Source of the DNA: CAVXHV01 sp963761445
Lineage (GTDB): Bacteria; Planctomycetota; Planctomycetia; Isosphaerales; Isosphaeraceae
Direction of reading: 5' to 3'
DNA: 64,000 nucleotides
Assembly: GCA_963761445.1 (NCBI GenBank)
Contig: CAVXHV010000001.1
Location: forward strand, 372,001-436,000
Shown here: positions 42,649 to 52,116 of the stretch, piece by piece
How the letters are laid out: each line of letters starts with the position of its first letter
Position numbering within the stretch: the stretch's first letter is position 1
Notes under the pieces: generated by a model
Database searches by the model: none
Seen by the model: only the letters and a program-made list of their open reading frames with translations
Told to the model about the DNA's origin: nothing
Made by a program: the position numbers and the translations under genes

Positions 42649-43017
42649 ATGGCACTACGCTATTTGCTCGACGAGAACGCGCGGGGAGTGCTCTGGCATG
42701 CCATCGTTCGCCACAACGCGACCTCGGCGGAGCCGCTCGACGTAGTTTGTGTGGGCGACACTGATGATTTAGCACTGGCAAGCCCCGACCCCGACATCCT
42801 GCTGTGGGCTGAACGTGAGGGACGAGTTCTCGTCAGCTTCGATCATCGCACAATGCCCGCTTATTTGATCGATCTCCTCCAGGCGGGAGGGCATCTGCCG
42901 GGAATGTTCCTGATCCGGCGCAGAAGCCGGATTCGCGACGTCGTCGCCTGGCTTGCGCTGGCAGCTCGATCAGACGACGACGAACAGTGGCGCGATCTGG
43001 TCCTTTACATCCCGTGA
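42649..43017 (+). CDS. DUF5615 PIN-like protein (putative toxin)
   Basis: The 122-residue product begins MALRYLLDENARGVLWHAIV and contains ASPDPDILLWAEREGRVLVS followed by FDHRTMPAYLIDLLQAGGHL, the typical DUF5615 layout with PIN-like acidic positions (LDEN, DPDIL, FDHRT). It lies immediately after the DUF433 gene, the usual toxin-antitoxin pairing. The toxin function is inferred from the family and context. Confidence 0.8.
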   Translation: MALRYLLDENARGVLWHAIVRHNATSAEPLDVVCVGDTDDLALASPDPDILLWAEREGRVLVSFDHRTMPAYLIDLLQAGGHLPGMFLIRRRSRIRDVVAWLALAARSDDDEQWRDLVLYIP

Positions 43018-43046
43018 GTGCCTTCGAACGGCCTCAGTCGGACGAC

Positions 43047-44984
43047 TCATTTCCCGCCCTGTTCGTGCAAGATGAGGCCGGCCCGTCGGTGCACGGCGGC
43101 GGCCTCGGGCTCGAAGCGGCTTGTGAGGAAGGCAGCTTCGAACAGTTTGCCCAGTGCCACGACCTGGGCGAGGTCGCGCTCGACATCGGCTGTGGGCCGA
43201 TTCTTGCGGGTCGCCAGCAGTTCGATGAGCTGGTCGTGGTGCCGGCCGGCGAGACTCGAGAGGGCGCTCAGATCGACGCACAAGAAAGTCTGGGTGTCGG
43301 GAAACGCTCTGGCCCGCAACTGGCGAAAACGCGCTCCTGCCTCCGGCTTTGAGGCAGCTTCGAGGTAGCGCGCGACGGCCTCTTGGGACGTACCCAGAAT
43401 CAAGCGAGAACCGGTGGCGTCGACCGTAAAAGCAAACGGGGTGGGATTTCCCAGCGCCGTCACAGTCGTGCCGGCGACGGGACGGGTGATGATCTGTGAC
43501 CGGCCGTTGTTGCGTTTTTCATCGAGCGCCGCCAAGGCGAGCACGGTTCGCAACGCGTTTTCGACGGCGGGGCCGGCTGGCGTGGGGTTGGAGGCTGGCT
43601 GGCCGCTTTTTCGCAGACTTGCCACGAGCACACCACCGAAGACGCGGGCCGATGAAGATGCGTCAGGCGTTGCCGTCGCGGTCGCGCCCGAGGCGTCGTC
43701 AAGCGGCGACTCCGCATAAGCGATGATGCCGGGCCCTAGCTGCGGCAGGATTGCAGTGCGCACGTCTTGACCGAGCAGCAGGCCGCCCAGGAGGGTTTCC
43801 AGATTGGTGATTTTGGGCCCGGCTTCCTCGGGCACGATCTCGCGAAGTGCCTCGTAGAATGCGGGAGCGTCAAGATGCCCCGAGGTTAGAGCGACGGCTG
43901 TGTCAGGAACGCGGGCCAGCGTTTGATCAACCTGCAGCTCATTGCCGGCCCATCGCACGAGCCAGGGCTCGAGCTTGGAACGATCGAGGGTCTCAACGGT
44001 GTGGAGGATAATGCCCGCGTCGTTCCATTCGAGCGTGGCTCCGGCATATTCGACAGCCGTCAGATAACGAGCGAGCATTTCCATGATCTTGAGGTCGGAG
44101 GCCTTGCTGGTTGGCGGTGACGCGGCGATCAGACGCTCGACCTGGCGCGGTTCGATGAACAGGCGCGCCAGGGCCTTCGTGCTCTGCCGGCGTTTTACAG
44201 CCTGGAATCGCGCGAGATCGGCCAGCCCGCCGTCGACGGCGACGACCGGCTTGCCTCCAGAGCGCGCAGGCTCGGTGGTCGCTTGTGCCAGGCTGCGCGC
44301 TTTGCGGTTGATCACCGACTGGATCAAGGATTCGGAGTTGGAAAAGGCAAATGTTCCGTCCGGATAGGTGACATACCATTCTGAGGGGCGTGAAGCCTCC
44401 TGTGGAAATTCGCGCATATGGTAAGCCGTTCCGGCGAACTGCCGTGCGCTCAAGCGGGCCAGTTCGCCGCCGGCCTGCTGCTTGTCGTTGACGACCTGGA
44501 TCAACCGCTCGAGTAGCGCGGTGTTTCGCGCGCGTAGCAGCAACAGCCCGCGGGCCTGACTTGAGTCAGCCGGTGCGTCCGGGGCAAGCCGAAGGGCCAG
44601 GACCACGGCGTCGCCGAGCAAATCGTCGCAGATGTCACTGAGCTTGATTCCCAGCACGGCCTCGATCTGGTCGCGCGAATGCCTGAGCTGCCTGGCCTTT
44701 TCGGATTCGATCCACGTTTTCACTGCCGGAAGCTGCTTCAATCCGGCATACAGGTGAGAGGACGTGAAGGCATGGAGCTCTTCGCGAAAGTTTTCGACCG
44801 TGAGTACAACGGCCGAGTCGGCGGGAACCAGCCGCAGCAATGCGTCGAGGGATGAGTTCCCGGCGGGGACTTGAGCGGCTCCTGGCTGGGCCAAAGCCAG
44901 CAGCACGGCGAACACGGCGAGCATGCGGCGCCTCGGCCGAGACGGTTCGATGGCGCCGGCGCGCGCCCGGGCTTGCGATTGCAT
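43047..44984 (-). CDS. Secreted protein of unknown function (DUF3352-like)
   Basis: This 645-residue protein has an N-terminal signal segment (RRRMLAVFAVLLALAQPGAAQ) followed by LDALLRLVPADSAVVLTVEN. That opening resembles the DUF3352-type proteins that planctomycetes encode behind ECF sigma/anti-sigma pairs. No catalytic motif is visible. Its ATG overlaps the anti-sigma stop (TGATG) with GGAG just upstream, so it is translationally coupled and is the third gene of the sigma operon. It may be a periplasmic target or partner of that stress system; this is inference. Confidence 0.7.
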   Translation of the reverse strand: MQSQARARAGAIEPSRPRRRMLAVFAVLLALAQPGAAQVPAGNSSLDALLRLVPADSAVVLTVENFREELHAFTSSHLYAGLKQLPAVKTWIESEKARQLRHSRDQIEAVLGIKLSDICDDLLGDAVVLALRLAPDAPADSSQARGLLLLRARNTALLERLIQVVNDKQQAGGELARLSARQFAGTAYHMREFPQEASRPSEWYVTYPDGTFAFSNSESLIQSVINRKARSLAQATTEPARSGGKPVVAVDGGLADLARFQAVKRRQSTKALARLFIEPRQVERLIAASPPTSKASDLKIMEMLARYLTAVEYAGATLEWNDAGIILHTVETLDRSKLEPWLVRWAGNELQVDQTLARVPDTAVALTSGHLDAPAFYEALREIVPEEAGPKITNLETLLGGLLLGQDVRTAILPQLGPGIIAYAESPLDDASGATATATPDASSSARVFGGVLVASLRKSGQPASNPTPAGPAVENALRTVLALAALDEKRNNGRSQIITRPVAGTTVTALGNPTPFAFTVDATGSRLILGTSQEAVARYLEAASKPEAGARFRQLRARAFPDTQTFLCVDLSALSSLAGRHHDQLIELLATRKNRPTADVERDLAQVVALGKLFEAAFLTSRFEPEAAAVHRRAGLILHEQGGK

Positions 44985-45778
44985 CAGGCTCCCCTCGCTG
45001 CGGGTGGGTTGGCACGAACGTCAGGTTTAGGAGGGGGCGGGCCCAGCAGGAAACCGAACGCCTGGCGGGCCGACGAAGATAGCGGTCGAACGCCGCTTGC
45101 CAGGTGGTCGCTGACCTGTTGAATCGTTTCGACCGCGGCGGTCGAGTCGGGTGCGAACGAGTCGAGCGAGGGGACGGATACCGTGCCCGACGTGCCGGAG
45201 GCGTGCCGAGGGTCCGGCTCGCTCGCGGCGTCGAGGAATTGCCGGCTCAGCCTCGCGGCCGGCTCCGATGCGGAACGTGCGAGGTCCCAAGTGGCCTCGC
45301 TCGCGCTGGCCAGGGCTTCGTTCAATCCGGGACTTTTGGAAGGGCCATCCCCAGAGCTCGGTGCGCCTAGAGCGAGGCGAGCGCGGTCTCGCTGGAGGTT
45401 GAGATTCACTCTCGAAATGACGGCTCCGAACGCCACAAGTACCAGGATCGAGGCCGCGGCAGCAATCAGCCACCGGTTGGAGATCGCCCGGTGCACACTA
45501 CGCGCGGTCAGACGCGAAGCAGGCAGGGGTGCTTCGGCTGCCGCGAGGATTCGATCGGTGAGACCCAGCGGCGGCTCGGGTGCTTTCCCCCAGGCGAGAA
45601 TCGCGCGATGAAGAACCTGGTAGCCGGCAGCCCAGCGGCGACAAGCCGGGCAAGTGGCCGCGTGCTGGAACAGCGCTCGCTCGTCCTGGTCGTCGCCGCG
45701 GCCGTGCGCGTCGCCGGACGACTGTGAGCTAGCGTCGATCAACTGATTCCAGGTCCGCTCAAAATCCCGACAATTCAT
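44984..45778 (-). CDS. Zinc-binding anti-sigma factor, membrane anchored
   Basis: The N-terminal 60 residues carry the ZAS zinc motif as HAATCPACRRW (HxxxCxxC). A single membrane helix follows (RWLIAAAASILVLVAFGAVI, about residues 102-121), then a disordered, Ser/Pro-rich periplasmic part of 140 residues. Its ATG overlaps the sigma gene stop by four bases. It most likely holds the sigma factor of the same operon inactive until an envelope signal arrives. The C-terminal sensor part is not similar to any family I recognise. Confidence 0.85.
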   Translation of the reverse strand: MNCRDFERTWNQLIDASSQSSGDAHGRGDDQDERALFQHAATCPACRRWAAGYQVLHRAILAWGKAPEPPLGLTDRILAAAEAPLPASRLTARSVHRAISNRWLIAAAASILVLVAFGAVISRVNLNLQRDRARLALGAPSSGDGPSKSPGLNEALASASEATWDLARSASEPAARLSRQFLDAASEPDPRHASGTSGTVSVPSLDSFAPDSTAAVETIQQVSDHLASGVRPLSSSARQAFGFLLGPPPPKPDVRANPPAARGA

Positions 45779-46319
45779 ATCGTTATCCCGCGTCGAATGA
45801 GCTCTTCGGCCAACTGGGCCCGTGCCCGATGCAGCCAGGTTTTCACGGTGCCGACTGGCCGGGTAACCACCAGCGCGATCTCGTCGTAGGATAAGTGCTG
45901 CGAGTGGTACAGAATGAATACCAAGCGATACTCGGGCCGCAGTCCCTCGAGCGCCCGCTCAAGCTCCCCGGCGAGATCGTCCGGGTCAGACCGCCCGCCC
46001 CGAGGGTCGGCGAGGTCATCCGCCGGCTCGGCCAGCGCCAGCATCGGCTTGCGGGCGCGCCGCTGGAGCGCCGTTCGGCAACGGTTGGCGGCGATTTCGA
46101 GCAGCCAAGGAACAATTGGCCGGGAGGAATCAAACCCCGTCATGGCCCGCAGCGCACGAATAAAAGTCTCCTGCACCACGTCTTCGGCATCCTGCTGATG
46201 ATTTAACATGCGGTAGCACAGGCCGTAGACAACCCCCTGGTATCGCTCGATCAGCAGGCGCGGCGCTTGCTGGTCGCCGGACCGGAGCGCTCGACCAGCG
46301 CCACGTCATCCATCGTCAT
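45775..46319 (-). CDS. ECF RNA polymerase sigma factor (start region frameshifted)
   Basis: Region 2 includes DAEDVVQETFIRALRAMTGF, and region 4 includes FILYHSQHLSYDEIALVVTR then PVGTVKTWLHRARAQLAEEL. In the main frame the first ATG is at 46209, in the middle of region 2. The family-typical upstream part (LIERYQGVVYGLCYRML) is open in that frame but has no start. A proper start MTMDDVALVER lies at 46319 one frame off, so a single base is missing near 46288. The joined product is about 181 residues, normal for the group. It heads the operon with the anti-sigma factor. Confidence 0.8.
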
Positions 46320-46485
46320 CTCTCTGCCCTTGCCCGCCCCGCCGGCTGCCGCCATCAGGCCGGTCATCATGGTATTACCCCAACCGCCGTGCAATGGTTT
46401 CAGGATTCGCGTGAACCGGGCGAAGAGCAATCCATTCGATTATACGGAAGAGGGCAGAATTGAGGAGGATGGGGGGGGTTGGCCG

Positions 46486-46872
46486 TCAGTCTGTGACCTG
46501 AATTTCGCGGAGCTCCTCCTCCGTTCGGGCGGTGTCGTAGAGGGTTGCAGTGGATACCAGGGCGACCCGAGTGCTGGTCTCGTGCTTGGTGAGCGGCCGC
46601 AGATGGTCCCAGCCGTCGATCTCGAGTTTGGCCCGATCACTGCGAGAATTGAGGTCATCCTCCAGGTACTGGAGATACTCGAATGTCGTGTGATCGATGA
46701 GGGGCACGGCCGGGCTCAAGTGCAGGCAGATCTTCCGCGTGGCGGGCGGTTGGTTTCTCAGCTCGCGAATCATGTGGAAGATGTTGAAACAGACGAGGGG
46801 GCCATTCAGGAACAGATGGCACTTGTCGCCGTCGAATTCCCGCCGGGTGACTGGATTGCGAAAGAGGCTCAC
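46486..46872 (-). CDS. STAS domain, probably the C-terminal part of the SulP transporter
   Basis: The 128-residue frame starts SLFRNPVTRREFDGDKCHLF and includes ICLHLSPAVPLIDHTTFEYL, which matches the STAS domain that closes SulP proteins of this group. It begins with a GTG that overlaps the SulP stop by four bases (GTGA). Either the gene is split into two coupled genes or a single-base indel splits a normal SulP-STAS protein. Since many indels occur in this window, the second is likelier. STAS domains regulate transport or anchor partner proteins. Confidence 0.7.
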   Translation of the reverse strand: MSLFRNPVTRREFDGDKCHLFLNGPLVCFNIFHMIRELRNQPPATRKICLHLSPAVPLIDHTTFEYLQYLEDDLNSRSDRAKLEIDGWDHLRPLTKHETSTRVALVSTATLYDTARTEEELREIQVTD

Positions 46873-48257
46873 GAAGCGCGTGCGAGCAGACGCGCGTCGA
46901 CCGGCGCCGATGAATCACCATCCCGCAGGCTGCTCCACAGGCCCAGGTACCACATGCGGATCACCAGCTCCATGGCGATGCCGGCGAAGATGCCGATGAG
47001 GAGGTCGGTCGACACGGTGACGAAAACGGTGACGGCGAAGACGAGCAACTGCTCCATCCCGATATGCGCGACCTTCGCCCAGACCTTGGGCCGGCAGAGC
47101 TTGAAGCCAATGAAGACCAGGATCGCGGCCAGCACCGTTTTCGGGACCATGTTGATCAGGTTGCGGCCGAAGATGAGGAGTGTCAAGAGGAAGCACGCGT
47201 TGAAGAAGTTGGCCCACTGCGTGCGGCCGCCTCCCATGATGTTGGCCGTGCTCTTGACGATTCCAGGAATGATCGTCAATCCCCCGACTGTGCTCGAGCA
47301 CATGTTGCAAGCGCCCATCGCGAGCAAGGTGCGGTCGGGGTCGGACCGGCGGCGATAGGGGTCGAGCTTATCCACGGCGGCGATCGTGGCCAGGGACTCG
47401 GTCCCGTCGATCATTACCAGCAGGACAACGAGGTACACGAGCGGCAACCAGAAGTGGTAATTGCCCAGCGCCTTGCCGAAATGGGGCGGAACGATCCCGT
47501 TCTGGAGGATATTCGCGGGGACGTTGATCAAGTTCTGTGGGCCCAGCCGCAGGAACAGCAGGCTGGCAAGCGTGCCGAGGACGAAGATCCAAACGGGAGG
47601 CGGCATGACCTTGAAGAGCGGCCAGGGAATGGCGGCCAGGATAAAGAGGAGAGCCGTGCACGCGATGCCCAGTCCCACGACCTGGAGGTTCATCGTCGTG
47701 AAGTGACGGGGTGCTTCCTGGAGCATGGGCCAGAACTCATGGGCTTCGAAATTCACGCCCATGAACAGGGGTATCTGCTTGGCGATGATCAGCAGACCGA
47801 TGGCCGCCAGCATCCCCTCGATGGCGGCCGCCGGGAAGATGGCGCTCAAGCGGGCCACCTTGAGCCTGGCGAGGACCAGTTGCACCAGCCCGGCGAAGCA
47901 AATGGCCACCAGCACCAGAGGGTAGCCCGCCTTGAGCATCTCGTCCTGGCCGGCGCCGGAGCCCACGTCCACGCTCCCCAGCCAGATCATGCCGGCGAAA
48001 AGAGGCGGAGCCAGGCCGGCGGCCGGCCCGCTGATCGTCACGTACGACCCACCCAGGAACGGCAGCACGAAGCCGGCGATGATCGCGGAGATGATCCCGC
48101 ATATCGGCGGCGCGCCGGAGGTTATGGCGATTCCCATCGAGAACGGCAGTGAGATCATCGACACCATGAACCCCGAACGGAGGTCATAGGGCCAGTGCTT
48201 CAGGCCCATCAGACCGTTCTGGGGCTTCTCGATTGTCATTGCCGAATCAACTTGCAT
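46869..48257 (-). CDS. SulP-family anion transporter (bicarbonate/sulfate type)
   Basis: The 462-residue protein has about 11-12 membrane helices and the SulP landmarks: GLMGLKHWPYDLRSGFMVSM, PPICGIISAIIAGFVLPFLG and GSYVTISGPAAGLAPPLFAG at the substrate site. Members move sulfate, bicarbonate or other anions with Na+ or H+. The ribosome binding site AAAGGACC is clear. It lies 306 bases downstream of DabA on the same strand. Because DabA hydrates CO2 to bicarbonate, bicarbonate is the attractive substrate, but sequence alone cannot tell. The domain order with STAS gives about 590 residues. Confidence 0.85.
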   Translation of the reverse strand: MQVDSAMTIEKPQNGLMGLKHWPYDLRSGFMVSMISLPFSMGIAITSGAPPICGIISAIIAGFVLPFLGGSYVTISGPAAGLAPPLFAGMIWLGSVDVGSGAGQDEMLKAGYPLVLVAICFAGLVQLVLARLKVARLSAIFPAAAIEGMLAAIGLLIIAKQIPLFMGVNFEAHEFWPMLQEAPRHFTTMNLQVVGLGIACTALLFILAAIPWPLFKVMPPPVWIFVLGTLASLLFLRLGPQNLINVPANILQNGIVPPHFGKALGNYHFWLPLVYLVVLLVMIDGTESLATIAAVDKLDPYRRRSDPDRTLLAMGACNMCSSTVGGLTIIPGIVKSTANIMGGGRTQWANFFNACFLLTLLIFGRNLINMVPKTVLAAILVFIGFKLCRPKVWAKVAHIGMEQLLVFAVTVFVTVSTDLLIGIFAGIAMELVIRMWYLGLWSSLRDGDSSAPVDARLLARAS

Positions 48258-48563
48258 CAGAATGGTCCTTTCGGGCTACCCTGCTTTTTAAGGAGGCAGA
48301 TGAGGAATGGATTGTACGATCGGAAGGCCGGGCATTGAGGGGGCAGTTCGTCAGCCGATCCTGGGCGCCATCCAAGTGGCGACGTGGAGACCGAGCCGAT
48401 GGAACGAGGGGAACCGCTCGGGCTTTTGGGGTGGGTGGGGCTCGTTGTGGTCGAAGGCGACTCGCCGGCTGACGGAGGAGGCGAGCCTGCTGGGCGCTGT
48501 GGTCGTGTGGTGGCGCGGCGACTTCTGCGATCAGCCCGAGCGGGGAACACGTACATCGGCGAG
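48258..48563. other. Gap between dabA and the SulP gene
   Basis: About 306 bases with no recognisable gene. Only the AAAGGACC ribosome binding site of the SulP gene near 48265-48272 (minus strand) stands out. No strong hairpin or promoter was found, so I cannot say whether the two genes share a transcript. Confidence 0.4.
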
Positions 48564-51464
48564 TTACCCTGGATCTGGGCGAGGGTTCTGCGGTAGATAG
48601 CGATGGAATATGCCGTCCTCGAGAACAGTGAGCTCGCCGGATTCGGGGTGAAGCGCTGCGAAGGTCACCAATCCAGCTCGACAGAGCATTTTGATGTCGT
48701 CGTTCTCCTCGATCACCTGGAGAATGATCTCACGTGCCGTTTCAACGATAAAGAGCAATCGGGCGTGTGGGTCAGGCTCGACGAACTGACGGCGAAAATC
48801 CGTCCCTAAGCCGATCGCCGCGCCGCGATTTAGCCGGGCAAGGGCCGCAGAATCGTATGGCAGCCAGGTGACGGATCGGATGCCCAAATCCGTCGAATTT
48901 GAGGGGTCTTCATCGATGTCGGCGCCGACACGGACCGGGAGGATGGTCTGCAAAACTCGCGTCAGGATCGTCGCCCGGACTTCGTCACCGGTCGGGTCGT
49001 AGGAGGCGAGGGCGACGCGGCCGTCAAGGGCCAGCGCGCGGGTCCATTCCCGACGCCCCACGATGGTGATGGCATTCCGTGAGTCTTCGAGTTTCGGCTG
49101 CAGCGATGCAGCATGAACGCCGCGGAGGCAGGCCGTCGCTATCGCATCTCGAGCGGTTTCGAACTCCTGACGGTGGGTCTGCTGCACGACGCCCGAGTCA
49201 AAGAAGACAGCCGAGCCTGCGCCAGTGTCGTGAAAGGCTCCGACGAAGACCGTTCCCGCCGGCACCATTAATCCCTTGCCTGCCAGCGCGGTGCGGACGC
49301 GAGTGTCGTTCAAGATCGTTGCCATCACTCGTGCGTTTGGAGCGCCAGACGAACCGCCGCAAGCGTCGCAGCCGCCGGCCGAAGGGCGACGGTTGTCTGG
49401 GCCACGCACACCGTGCGCGAGAAGGATCACAAGCCTTGCGAACCGGGTGGTGAGCCCGATATCACGGAGCAATCGTTCGGCGGCCTCGGTCATCTCGTCG
49501 ATCGTAAAACCGACCTGATCGTCTCGTGGTCCAGGGGAACGATTGGTCCGCTCCAAGCGCAGTCGGGTGGCCTGAAAGTGTCTTCGGATACGGCGCCACT
49601 CCCGCCGAATCTTGGAGGCCAATCGCGAAGAAAACGCTCCGGCAGCGAGCGGGCGAAGCTCGCGGGGTCCGAACGCTGGCGGCCGATCGACTCCTGGAGC
49701 GAAGGCACGGCCATCGACTTGGGATTCGGCCAGCACTTTCCCGTTCGGTTTCCGTGTCGGCTTCCATCCCGCGGCCTTTCTCCGAGGGCCGTCATCGCCA
49801 ACTTCGATTACCCAATGTTTCGGCCGCGCCATAAGGGGGCACAGCGGAACGAAGCAATCGTCTGCCCAGCCGCGGTAAAACATCGCCAGACCGAAGGAGC
49901 CGGCGGCGCCGAACGTTTCGGCGGAAGACACCATGCCCTCGAGATGCCGGCGGAACGGTTCTTCTCGCTCGTCCGAACAGCAGACCACCTGAAATTGCGG
50001 TGCACGGGGACGACCGATCCCTTTCGAAGCGTGAAGTGCGAAAGAATCGAGTACCTGGATGCAGGAACGCCGCTGGCAGGCGAGTGTGATAATCAGATCA
50101 CGCTTTGGTGCGGAGAACGATTCGATTTCGCCAACCACGACTCCCCAATCTTTGGGGCTTAGTCGGTGGAGATCATAAGCCGATAATCCGAAGAGTTGCG
50201 CAAGCTGGAATACATGGAAGGCCCGCTGCCTTACATTGGGCGGAGGGCACATCTTGACACGTGCTCGGGACTGGGACCGCAATTCTCGTAGCGGTCCCCT
50301 GAATCCGAGGGCTACTCGGGCAGTTTCGGCCAGCGAGAATCGATCCAAGAGCAGTCTAACGGCGAGGAACTCAACCAGAGAGACGGGCGGAGCCAGCTCA
50401 CCGACGCACAAACCGTTCATGCGGACCGTTCCGCTGGGCGGCGGAAAGGCCGACGCGCAGGCGGAAAGAAAGTCCTTCCACTCGTCTTCAGGTACTCCGA
50501 GGGCATCCAGTGATTCGTAAATCGATTCGATGGGGCCGACGCGCTCGCGGTCGAGCCGGTCGAGCTCTCGGGCCAGTCCATGCATCCAGCGACTCGGCCA
50601 CCACCCTGGCGCACGATAGATTCCAAGAAAAGCGCAATAGAAACCTTCATTCCGGGTCGGCAATGCCCAACCGGCCCCATGCCCGAGGAATGCGCCGCAG
50701 AACCGGGTCAGCAGGTCATGTACGACGGTGTCCGCGTCAACTCCGGCCTCCTTGTGCAGCATGTCTCGGTGACGGACGCATACTGATGCCGGGGTGACGG
50801 TGGGCACGCCCCGAGTTCCATCGCTACAGCTCTGCCAGAGCGCTCGAATTGCGAATTCTTCCCACTCATCATCGCTCAACCTGTCAATCGATTTGCCCTC
50901 GCGCTTGCCGAGAAGGTCGGTAGGACTCGACGATGTTCGCCGCTCCTCAAGCGCGCTGGGTACGAGATCAGACGTTGGATTGTTCCATCCGCGCAACTCC
51001 TGTGCCGCGCGGCTCCTCGTCTCCGAGAGCAGCCGCGTTCGAGCAGCCGCGGGCGCGTCTGGCCGGATTCGCCGGAGCGCATTAGTTTCGGCCACGTGCC
51101 AGGCCAGCTCCTCCGCGGAGCCGACAATCAAGGGATACTCGACCATCGCCAATTGCAAATCGAGGAGCGTGCCGAAGCATGGGACCGAGCGGCGCGCCCG
51201 CTCACCGAGGGTTTGTTCGACGACCGCTCGCAGATCGACATTTAACACGGGCACTCGTCTCATGCATCTGCAGTCGGAGCACCCGAGTTGGGCCGAAGCC
51301 GACCCGCGGTGGTGGGTTGCATCTTCCACTCTCCACGTGGACAGTGCTTCGCCGAAGGCGTAGAGACCGTGGCGGTGGACGAACACCGGGGATGGCGCCG
51401 GCAATGATCGCGCCGCGTGCTCAATTGCCGAAAGTAGCTTCATACCATCATTATTTTGTGTCAT
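48564..51464 (-). CDS. dabA: DabA/DUF2309 inorganic-carbon accumulation protein
   Basis: DUF2309 proteins are the DabA half of DAB complexes, which couple a beta-carbonic-anhydrase-like zinc site to a NuoL-type membrane subunit to build up bicarbonate. The zinc-site motifs are visible: VCCSDEREEPFRRHLEGM (the CxDxR motif), AETFGAAGSFGLAMFYRGW, and LLAHGVRGPDNRRP followed by GGCDACGGSSGAPNARVMA with the His and Cys ligands. Length is about 966 residues, in the family range. The N-terminal 90 residues fit the family poorly. Start is uncertain: ATG at 51464 is my choice, with TTG 51500 and ATG 51443 as alternatives. It is divergent from the HTH-EIIA/Hyf-like operon, whose NuoL/M-like subunits could be its membrane partner. 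Confidence 0.85.
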   Translation of the reverse strand: MTQNNDGMKLLSAIEHAARSLPAPSPVFVHRHGLYAFGEALSTWRVEDATHHRGSASAQLGCSDCRCMRRVPVLNVDLRAVVEQTLGERARRSVPCFGTLLDLQLAMVEYPLIVGSAEELAWHVAETNALRRIRPDAPAAARTRLLSETRSRAAQELRGWNNPTSDLVPSALEERRTSSSPTDLLGKREGKSIDRLSDDEWEEFAIRALWQSCSDGTRGVPTVTPASVCVRHRDMLHKEAGVDADTVVHDLLTRFCGAFLGHGAGWALPTRNEGFYCAFLGIYRAPGWWPSRWMHGLARELDRLDRERVGPIESIYESLDALGVPEDEWKDFLSACASAFPPPSGTVRMNGLCVGELAPPVSLVEFLAVRLLLDRFSLAETARVALGFRGPLRELRSQSRARVKMCPPPNVRQRAFHVFQLAQLFGLSAYDLHRLSPKDWGVVVGEIESFSAPKRDLIITLACQRRSCIQVLDSFALHASKGIGRPRAPQFQVVCCSDEREEPFRRHLEGMVSSAETFGAAGSFGLAMFYRGWADDCFVPLCPLMARPKHWVIEVGDDGPRRKAAGWKPTRKPNGKVLAESQVDGRAFAPGVDRPPAFGPRELRPLAAGAFSSRLASKIRREWRRIRRHFQATRLRLERTNRSPGPRDDQVGFTIDEMTEAAERLLRDIGLTTRFARLVILLAHGVRGPDNRRPSAGGCDACGGSSGAPNARVMATILNDTRVRTALAGKGLMVPAGTVFVGAFHDTGAGSAVFFDSGVVQQTHRQEFETARDAIATACLRGVHAASLQPKLEDSRNAITIVGRREWTRALALDGRVALASYDPTGDEVRATILTRVLQTILPVRVGADIDEDPSNSTDLGIRSVTWLPYDSAALARLNRGAAIGLGTDFRRQFVEPDPHARLLFIVETAREIILQVIEENDDIKMLCRAGLVTFAALHPESGELTVLEDGIFHRYLPQNPRPDPG

Positions 51465-51670
51465 CACCGAGGGCGGCTTGAGTGTCCGCGCCCCCCACAA
51501 CCCAATCCCCCAGGTGCGATCACTTCATGACCGGGAAGCGCTCGCCGAAGGACGCAGCCCGCCCGTGATGGCGGGAAGGCGGCGTCCGCAACGCTGTATT
51601 GCCTTCATCTGCGCACGGCAATCCGACGATCATGCCCGCCCTTTGCTGGTGGAGTGACGCTGACGTTCCC

Positions 51671-51699
51671 TTGACATTTTTAGGACTTAATCGGATATT
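51671..51699 (+). promoter_or_regulatory. Sigma-70-like promoter of the HTH-EIIA/Hyf-like operon
   Basis: TTGACA at 51671-51676 is a perfect -35 element. GATATT at 51694-51699, after a 17-base spacer, matches four of six positions of the -10 consensus. It points toward the RHH gene about 80 bases downstream. The local DNA is AT-rich compared with its surroundings. No terminator interrupts the genes until after 62969, so it may drive the whole operon. Confidence 0.6.
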
Positions 51700-51779
51700 G
51701 TCCATAGATGTCACTCTGAGTCAAGAATGTCCTGCCAGTTCTGGCGGACTTGCACCTGCCGGTAGGAGGAGGGGATTGA

Positions 51780-51947
51780 ATGCCCGAGACCGTGGTTCAT
51801 TTCCAGATCCGCATGCCGCCCGTTGTTCACGAACAGCTCGCAAGTTGGGCCAAGGACGATAGGAACTCGCTCAATGCCCTCATAGTGTCGCTTTTGGTCC
51901 AGGCCGCGGCGCGCCGAGACGCGGAGACAACCCGTGCGGCTGGCTGA
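51780..51947 (+). CDS. Small ribbon-helix-helix (Arc-like) DNA-binding protein
   Basis: The 55-residue product starts MPETVVHFQIRMPPVVHEQL, then ASWAKDDRNSLNALIVSLLV. A short beta strand (VHFQIRMP) followed by two helices is the ribbon-helix-helix layout of Arc/CopG-like repressors. AGGAGGAGGGG lies about 8-16 bases upstream of the ATG at 51780, a very strong site. It sits between the operon promoter and the first HTH-EIIA gene and may regulate that promoter. No toxin gene is adjacent, so an antitoxin role is not supported. Confidence 0.65.
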   Translation: MPETVVHFQIRMPPVVHEQLASWAKDDRNSLNALIVSLLVQAAARRDAETTRAAG

Positions 51948-52116
51948 GAGTTCCCGGTCGTTTCGCCTCGCCGTGAGTTGCGATGATCCGCGCCATCGTA
52001 CTGGTCGAATGCTTTCGTCTCGCGTGGGCTTGCGGCACGGGCCGTGTTATATTCAAGTTGACCCTTCTTTCGGCCCCTCTCCAGATACTCTCGGCGAAGG
52101 TTCGCCGTGCCCCACC

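Noticed and set aside
47064..48152. A 362-codon plus-strand frame over the SulP gene
   Set aside because: It is antisense to a clearly conserved transporter, and the translation is a low-complexity charged sequence with no family match.
51780..51947. The ribbon-helix-helix protein as an antitoxin
   Set aside because: No toxin-like gene is adjacent. Its place in the operon leader fits a regulator better.
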